Assembly (NCBI GenBank): GCA_964609495.1
Contig: CAZSTA010000090.1
Location: 2,174 to 13,839 of the forward strand
Direction of reading: 5' to 3'
Length of the DNA: 11,666 nt
From: CAZSTA01 sp964609495 [NCBI: uncultured bacterium]
GTDB lineage: Bacteria > CAZSTA01
In this document: positions 7,230 to 11,666 of the stretch, in pieces
Layout of the letters: the number at the start of each line of letters is the position of its first letter
How positions within the stretch are numbered: the first letter of the stretch is position 1
Notes under the pieces: generated by a model
Database searches by the model: none
The model's input: only the letters and a program-made list of their open reading frames with translations
Told to the model about the DNA's origin: nothing
Position numbers and translations under genes: made by a program

Positions 7230-7268
7230 GGGATGTTTTATTTGAGATATTCGAGATCAAATTACGCC

Positions 7269-7402
7269 TTGAACTTCCTTTAGATCACCCTCCTCTAACC
7301 CCTCCCATCAAGGGAGGGGGAACTAAGGAGAGCAAGCTTATCTGGATATCCCCTCTCCCCTCGTGGGAGAGGGATAGGGTGAGGGGGAAATTATATCTTG
7401 AA
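7269..7402. repeat. BIME-like element (paired inverted REP modules), copy 2
   Basis: This is the longer of two copies and shows the full plan. The left module has the head TCACCCT (7285-7291), then CCCCTCCC (7299-7306) pairing with GGGAGGGG (7312-7319) around ATCAA. The right module is CCCTCTCCC (7351-7359) pairing perfectly with GGGAGAGGG (7365-7373) around CTCGT, followed by AGGGTGA (7376-7382), the inverse of the left head. Flanks beginning TTGAAC and ending TATCTTGA also match copy 1 at 337-459. It lies between tldE and the esterase gene and could end or stabilise the tldDE transcript. The remaining intergenic bases hold no gene; TTGAAC at 7398-7403 has no good -10 partner. Confidence 0.85.
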
Positions 7403-7449
7403 CCCACAATACTCAAAGAATACAGGAATATAAGGAGATGAGATTTCCT

Positions 7450-8400
7450 ATGACAGCAAAGGGGAAGCTTGATCCTCAAGCAGAGGCATATTTGCGACAG
7501 ATGGAACAACAGGGAGCACCGCCTTTAAATACTTTAACACCTGCTCAAGCGCGAGAGACTATGATAAATAACTTCTCAGTACTATGCGGAACCCCCCAAG
7601 CCGTGGCGAATGTTGAAGACCTAAATATTCTCTCTCCAGCAGGACAGATTCCTGTGCGCATTTACACCCCGCAAGGTAACAACCCATTTCCCATACTCAT
7701 CTATTTCCACGGTGGCGGTTGGGTTCTTGGCAACCTCGATATTTACGAAAGTGCGTGTCGGTCTCTTGCAAACGGAGCATCTTGTGTTGTGGTTTCTGTT
7801 GACTACCGACTGGCACCAGAGCATAAATTTCCAGTAGGAGTTGAAGATGCGTACGCCGCAACCCAATGGGTAGCAGACAACACTAATCGGATCAAGGGTG
7901 ATTCAACTCGTATTGCGGTGGGTGGGGATAGTGCTGGAGGCAATTTAGCGGCAGTTGTATCCCTTATGGCAAGAGACAGAGGTGGTCCTAACCTTGCATA
8001 TCAATTGCTCGTATATCCCGTTACCGATCTTTCTTCTCTCGACACTGCTTCGTATCGTGATTATGCAGAAGGTTATGGGCTAATGAGGACTGAGATGGAG
8101 TGGTTTGGAGATCACTACCTTTCGCAGGGAGAAGATGGGAAGAATCCATACGTGTCTCCATTGCTGGCTCAGGACTTGAGTGGTCTGCCTCCTGCGCTGG
8201 TGATAACAGCCGAATTTGATGTGCTGAGAGACGAAGGAGAAGCTTACGCAAACCGATTGAAAGAAGCAGGCGTCTCGGTGAAGTGCACACGCTATAACGG
8301 TATGATCCATGGCTTTATGACCATGGATGGGGTGTTGGATCGAGCTAGAGGTGCTATAGATGAAGCCAGCGCTGAGCTACGTGCGGCTTTCCTGAAATAA
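7450..8400 (+). CDS. HSL-family (family IV) alpha/beta-hydrolase esterase
   Basis: This is a 316-residue serine hydrolase of the hormone-sensitive-lipase group, which typically cleaves short-chain acyl esters. The oxyanion-hole motif HGGGW is at residues 87-91. The nucleophile is Ser161 in GGDSAGGN, the acid Asp257 in AEFDVLRDEG, and the base His287 in MIHGFM. VDYRLAPEHKFP (118-129) is another family block. The N-terminal part (LDPQAEAYLRQMEQQGAPPL) matches the usual cap helix. I start at ATG 7450, twelve bases after AAGGAG; the ATG at 7438 directly abuts that site and so is unlikely. There is no signal peptide, so it should be cytoplasmic. Alanine codons differ sharply from the other genes: 16 of 37 are GCA, against 2 of 48 in valS. 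This suggests a different ancestry. The natural substrate cannot be told. Confidence 0.93.
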   Translation: MTAKGKLDPQAEAYLRQMEQQGAPPLNTLTPAQARETMINNFSVLCGTPQAVANVEDLNILSPAGQIPVRIYTPQGNNPFPILIYFHGGGWVLGNLDIYESACRSLANGASCVVVSVDYRLAPEHKFPVGVEDAYAATQWVADNTNRIKGDSTRIAVGGDSAGGNLAAVVSLMARDRGGPNLAYQLLVYPVTDLSSLDTASYRDYAEGYGLMRTEMEWFGDHYLSQGEDGKNPYVSPLLAQDLSGLPPALVITAEFDVLRDEGEAYANRLKEAGVSVKCTRYNGMIHGFMTMDGVLDRARGAIDEASAELRAAFLK

Positions 8401-8443
8401 ATATCCCTTGAAACCGCTTAAAAGGAGAAAATAAGAAATCAAG

Positions 8444-9277
8444 ATGTCCTTTAGACTTATAGCTATAGATTTAGATGGAACTCTATTGGATAGGGAAATG
8501 AATATGCCTCTTGCCTCTCGAGAGGCGATACGAAAAGCGACGGAAAAAGGAGTAAAGGTCATAATCGCTACAGGAAGGATGTATCGCGCTTCTCTTCCCT
8601 TCGTTAAAAAGTTAGGATTGGATACCCCCTTAATTAGCTACAATGGAGCTTTAGTCAAAGGCTCGGCCGATGGAAAGGTCCATCTTCATATCCCAGTGCC
8701 GATAGAATGTGCTAAGGCGATAATCGACTTAGCTCGAAGGAATAAACTTCATCTGAACTTCTATCACAATGATCAGTTATATGTGGAGAGTCTAGATAAG
8801 TATGGGGAGGATTACGCTAAGCGACAAAATCTCACACCAGAGATCATTGATGATCTTATGCTTCTTCTTAATGCGGAAGGTCCTACTAAGCTTCTTATCA
8901 CTTGCGATGACGCCTTAGTTGATAAATTGGCGCCCGAATTACAGGAGAAGTTCGGGAATTATCTTTATATAGCTAAATCTTGGCCCACCTACCTGGAGAT
9001 AGTCAACAAGATCGTCTCCAAGGGATACGCTCTGAAATTTATCGCTGAGATGTCCAATATAGATAGAGATGAGGTTTTAGCTATTGGAGACCATATGAAC
9101 GATCTTGAGATGCTCGAATATGCTGGTGTAGGGGTAGCAGTTGCCAAGGCTCAGCCAGCCCTCAAGGAGGCGGCTGATTATATAGCCACTTCGGATAATG
9201 GGGTGGTAGAGACGATAGAAAAATTCATATTATCTGATAAGCCGAATATATCAGAGATAATGGATAAGAAACGGTAG
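8444..9277 (+). CDS. Cof-type HAD-superfamily phosphatase
   Basis: This 277-residue protein belongs to the Cof/YbiV group of haloacid-dehalogenase phosphatases, which remove phosphate from sugar phosphates, nucleotides or vitamin intermediates such as PLP and FMN. Motif I is AIDLDGTLLD, with Asp9 as nucleophile and Asp11 as acid/base. Motif II is IIATGR with Thr43. Motif III is probably Lys193 in VSKGYALKF, and motif IV is IGDHMNDLEML with Asp216, Asn219 and Asp220 for magnesium. A C2-type cap fills roughly residues 80-190. No substrate can be assigned from sequence. The best ribosome-binding site, AAGGAG (8422-8427), lies sixteen bases before the ATG, unusually far. An in-frame TAA at 8432-8434 rules out a longer start with a normal codon. 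It begins 43 bases after the esterase and may share its transcript. Confidence 0.93.
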   Translation: MSFRLIAIDLDGTLLDREMNMPLASREAIRKATEKGVKVIIATGRMYRASLPFVKKLGLDTPLISYNGALVKGSADGKVHLHIPVPIECAKAIIDLARRNKLHLNFYHNDQLYVESLDKYGEDYAKRQNLTPEIIDDLMLLLNAEGPTKLLITCDDALVDKLAPELQEKFGNYLYIAKSWPTYLEIVNKIVSKGYALKFIAEMSNIDRDEVLAIGDHMNDLEMLEYAGVGVAVAKAQPALKEAADYIATSDNGVVETIEKFILSDKPNISEIMDKKR

Positions 9278-9295
9278 CTATAGAGGTGAAATTCG

Positions 9296-9601
9296 ATGTC
9301 AGCGACAGAGGAGGATATAGTCAAGATGTATAAAAAGCTCCACCGCAAGGAGTTCGAGGAAAGGGAGACTGACGAGGTTATATGCGATATTTGTGGTTAT
9401 CCCACTAAACGAAAGGCGGCTAAGATATATGATTACCCTCGTCCGGGGACGATTTATTGTTACCGCTGTAGAATAAGGTATGAGATGCAAAGGGCTAGAT
9501 ATGATAAATGGTATGAGAATAAGCCTTATGAGAAGTGGGAAAAGAAAAAGTCTCCAGAAAAGAAGAGGAGAAAGTGGTGGGGGATCTTTAATGGGAGGTA
9601 A
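9296..9601 (+). CDS. Small zinc-ribbon-like protein of unknown function
   Basis: I do not recognise this 101-residue protein. It has two cysteine pairs, Cys30/Cys33 in VICDICGYPTKR and Cys55/Cys58 in IYCYRCRIRYEM. The C-x2-C-x21-C-x2-C spacing suggests a zinc ribbon or treble-clef knuckle. The N-terminal 28 residues are charged and probably helical. The C-terminal 40 are very rich in Lys, Arg, Trp and Tyr (KWYENKPYEKWEKKK), which would suit nucleic-acid or acidic-surface contact. There is no signal peptide or membrane segment. GAGGTG lies seven to eight bases before the ATG. It follows the HAD gene by 18 bases, and its last eleven bases overlap the permease start, so it is almost certainly translated in that operon. 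A structural zinc protein is likely; the function is open. Confidence 0.75.
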   Translation: MSATEEDIVKMYKKLHRKEFEERETDEVICDICGYPTKRKAAKIYDYPRPGTIYCYRCRIRYEMQRARYDKWYENKPYEKWEKKKSPEKKRRKWWGIFNGR

Positions 9602-10541
9602 AGGGCGAGTCTACATTTGGTTTCTGCTATTCGCTATCATCGTAGCTCTTTTACCCCCGTTAGTCGGAGATGTATATTATATAAATGTCTTGGTCTTCGT
9701 GGGGATACACGCAATTATCGTTTTGGGCTTGAATATGCTTATGGGATATGCTGGTCAAATATCGCTGGGGCATGCGGCTTTCTATGGACTCGGGGCTTAT
9801 ATCTCCGGCATTCTCTCCACTAAATATGGTCTTTATCCCTGGTTCTCCTTCGTCATAGCGGTTGTCCTTACAGGGGGATTAGCTTTCCTTATCGGTCGTC
9901 CTATTTTGAAGCTGAAGGGTCATTACTTAGCGATGGCTACCCTAGGCCTTGGTATCATAATAAACAAGATATTCATCCAAATGTCCGATCTAACCGGTGG
10001 CACTTCAGGATTGATAGGTATTCCCTATCTGACGCTAGGTAGCTTCGCTTTAGATAATGACCTCAGATATTACTATCTCGTCTGGGGGATAGCGGTCCTC
10101 CTGCTCATACTATCTTGGAATGTCATCGATTCCCGGGTAGGACGAGCATTGCGAGCGATACACGGAAGTGAGCTAGCGGCGAGCGCTTTAGGAATAGATA
10201 TCTCCAAACATAAAGTTCAGGTATTCGTCCTGAGCGCAGTATATGCCGCTTTAGCGGGAGCTCTCTATGCTCATTTCATTACCTTCCTCAGTCCAGCTGC
10301 CTTTGACTTTCATCTTTCAATTGGACTGGTAACTATGGTTGTCATCGGGGGGATGGCGAGCATTGGAGGATCGATTTTTGGAGCTGCGGCCCTCACTATT
10401 CTTCCCCAATATCTGATGGTATTTGAGGATTATGATATCCTGATCTATGGGCTAATCCTCGTTCTCATTATGATCTTTATGCCTCAAGGATTGACCAGAG
10501 GAGTCGTGGATCTCGTGAAAAGAAGGATAATAAAGCTTTAA
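9591..10541 (+). CDS. livM: LivM-type branched-chain amino acid ABC permease
   Basis: LivM is one of two membrane subunits of the high-affinity importer for leucine, isoleucine, valine and related compounds. This 316-residue protein is hydrophobic, with about eight membrane segments. It contains the family block MGYAGQISLGHAAFYGLGAY (residues 51-70) and LKLKGHYLAMATLGLG (106-121). The cytoplasmic EAA-like loop, which contacts the ATPase, is SRVGRALRAIHGSELAASAL (181-200). I chose ATG 9591, which follows GTGGTGGGGGA and leads straight into the first membrane helix. An in-frame ATG at 9480 would add 37 basic residues that are the alternate reading of the preceding gene. LivH, LivG, LivF and the binding protein are not in this window, so subunits must come from elsewhere. 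Some paralogues carry urea or amides, so substrate is uncertain. Confidence 0.92.
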   Translation: MGGKGRVYIWFLLFAIIVALLPPLVGDVYYINVLVFVGIHAIIVLGLNMLMGYAGQISLGHAAFYGLGAYISGILSTKYGLYPWFSFVIAVVLTGGLAFLIGRPILKLKGHYLAMATLGLGIIINKIFIQMSDLTGGTSGLIGIPYLTLGSFALDNDLRYYYLVWGIAVLLLILSWNVIDSRVGRALRAIHGSELAASALGIDISKHKVQVFVLSAVYAALAGALYAHFITFLSPAAFDFHLSIGLVTMVVIGGMASIGGSIFGAAALTILPQYLMVFEDYDILIYGLILVLIMIFMPQGLTRGVVDLVKRRIIKL

Positions 10542-10568
10542 TTTAACTGATTAAAAAGGTGATTATAT

Positions 10569-11621
10569 ATGCATAAGATAGTTGATCTAAGAAGTGATAC
10601 TGTTACCCTCCCTACTCCGGAGATGAGAGAGGCGATGAAGAACGCGGAGGTAGGAGATGATGTCTATGGCGAAGATCCTACCATGCGGAGATTACAGGAG
10701 GTATCTGCGGAGAAGATCGGGAAAGAAGATGCTATATTTGTGGTATCAGGAACTATGGGGAATCAGGTTGCCTTAAAGACCCATACTCAACCGGGAGATG
10801 AGATAATTCTTGAAGAAAACGCTCACATCTATCATTACGAGGTCGCCGCAATGGCGGCTATCTCTGGGGTTCAACCCTCTCTGATAAAGGGAGATAGGGG
10901 AGTATTAGTCCCAGAGAGAATTGAGGCGGTTATACGCCCTTCTAACTATCATAGCCCGCGCACTAGGCTGGTATGTATGGAGAATACGCATAACAGAGCG
11001 GGCGGAACGGTTACCTCTCCTCAGAGGACTCAGGAGATAGTCGAAGTCGCTAAGAGACATAATCTCAAGGTTCACCTCGATGGAGCGAGGATCTTCAATG
11101 CGGCTATCTATTTAGGAGTGGATGTAAAGCAACTTACGAAGGATGCTGATTCTGTTATGTTCTGCCTCTCCAAGGGATTGGGTGCTCCGATAGGCTCGAT
11201 GCTCGCTGGAAGTAAGGAGTTTATTCAAGAGGCTATGAGAGTGCGTAAGATGTTCGGTGGAGGTATGAGGCAAGCAGGAGTCATCGCCGCCCCAGGATTA
11301 GTAGCTTTAGAGAAGATGGTCGATCGCTTAGCGGAAGATCACGAGAACGCTCGTTTCTTAGCCGAGGGATTGACTGAGATCGAGGGAATATCAATAGATA
11401 TGGATACCGTCCAAACTAATATCATAATCTATGATATCTCTGGATTGGGAATCGGTGCCAGTCAGTTTATAGCAAAGTTAGGAGAACAGCAAGTAAAAGC
11501 CTCAATGTTCGGTCCTGAACTGGTGCGGCTGGTTACTCATAAAGATGTAAATAGGGAAGATGTTGATTATGCCCTGCAAGCTGTGAGGAAAGTGGCAAAG
11601 GAAGTGCGATGTAAAAGTTAA
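10569..11621 (+). CDS. ltaE: Low-specificity L-threonine aldolase
   Basis: This PLP enzyme cleaves threonine and allo-threonine to glycine and acetaldehyde. At 350 residues it is near the usual length. The start MHKIVDLRSDTVTLPTPEMR is typical. SGTMGNQ (60-66) binds the cofactor phosphate, and His86 in NAHIYHYE would stack on the PLP ring. Asp171 in HLDGARIFNAA contacts the pyridine nitrogen, and Lys202 in FCLSKGLGAPIGS forms the Schiff base. GGGMRQAG near 230 is also conserved. The ATG at 10569 has AAAGGTGAT just upstream, and the gene begins 27 bases after livM with no visible terminator, so it is probably co-transcribed. Its TAA is followed at once by an in-frame TAG. Related beta-eliminating lyases share the fold, but the motifs favour threonine aldolase. 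The last 45 bases of the window hold nothing I can name. Confidence 0.95.
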   Translation: MHKIVDLRSDTVTLPTPEMREAMKNAEVGDDVYGEDPTMRRLQEVSAEKIGKEDAIFVVSGTMGNQVALKTHTQPGDEIILEENAHIYHYEVAAMAAISGVQPSLIKGDRGVLVPERIEAVIRPSNYHSPRTRLVCMENTHNRAGGTVTSPQRTQEIVEVAKRHNLKVHLDGARIFNAAIYLGVDVKQLTKDADSVMFCLSKGLGAPIGSMLAGSKEFIQEAMRVRKMFGGGMRQAGVIAAPGLVALEKMVDRLAEDHENARFLAEGLTEIEGISIDMDTVQTNIIIYDISGLGIGASQFIAKLGEQQVKASMFGPELVRLVTHKDVNREDVDYALQAVRKVAKEVRCKS

Positions 11622-11666
11622 TAGACTTCAGATGGTTTCCTCTCATTAATATTGCTATTTATCAAG

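Noticed and set aside
7285-7509. Open minus-strand frame of 74 codons containing LTLSLSHEGRG
   Set aside because: This peptide is the translated repeat element; such strings recur wherever these palindromes occur. It also overlaps the start of the esterase gene.
8021-8310. Open minus-strand frames within the esterase gene
   Set aside because: They are antisense to the intact catalytic region of the hydrolase and show no start signals or domains of their own.
9480-9590. Upstream extension of livM
   Set aside because: The 37 added residues are a basic out-of-frame reading of the zinc-ribbon gene. The ATG at 9591 has a proper ribosome-binding site and leads into the first membrane helix.
1-11666. 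CRISPR array, tRNA, rRNA, prophage or defence island
   Set aside because: I looked for regular direct repeats, tRNA-like cloverleaf ends, integrase or transposase motifs and nuclease-helicase neighbours, and saw none.

Overview
The window is chromosomal DNA from a bacterium, moderately AT-rich by eye. Shine-Dalgarno sequences, sigma70-type promoter elements, a cleavable signal peptide and a LivM-type ABC permease all point to bacteria. Ile ATA, Arg AGA/AGG/CGA and Ala GCT/GCG codons are common in most genes. I cannot name the phylum from sequence alone. A lineage known mainly from metagenomes (for example a Poribacteria-like group) is only a weak guess.

Layout. (a) 1-169, minus strand: the first 56 codons of a secreted TPR protein, driven by a near-consensus promoter at 265-293. 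(b) 170-665: a divergent intergenic region holding a REP-pair (BIME-like) element, a small palindrome, an extended -10 promoter and a leader with self-complementary segments. (c) 666-4260: a compact plus-strand unit of a Roadblock/LC7 (MglB-like) protein, holo-ACP synthase (acpS) and valyl-tRNA synthetase (valS), followed by a hairpin. (d) 4387-7229: the tldD-tldE pair, encoding a metallopeptidase and its partner, with a predicted hairpin over the tldE ribosome-binding site. (e) 7269-7402: a second copy of the BIME-like element. (f) 7450-11621: an HSL-family esterase with distinctive alanine codon use, a Cof-type HAD phosphatase, a small zinc-ribbon-like protein of unknown function, an isolated LivM-type permease whose start overlaps the small gene, and a low-specificity threonine aldolase.

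Most genes are housekeeping or general metabolism: CoA-dependent activation of acyl carrier protein, tRNA charging, peptide turnover, amino-acid uptake and amino-acid cleavage. LivM and threonine aldolase are both linked to amino-acid use, but the rest of the Liv transporter is absent here. I found no CRISPR array, tRNA, rRNA, transposase, phage gene or defence island. The less ordinary signals are the two BIME-like copies, two ribosome-binding sites that look sequestered in RNA structure, the unknown zinc-ribbon protein coupled to an isolated livM, and the compositionally distinct esterase.
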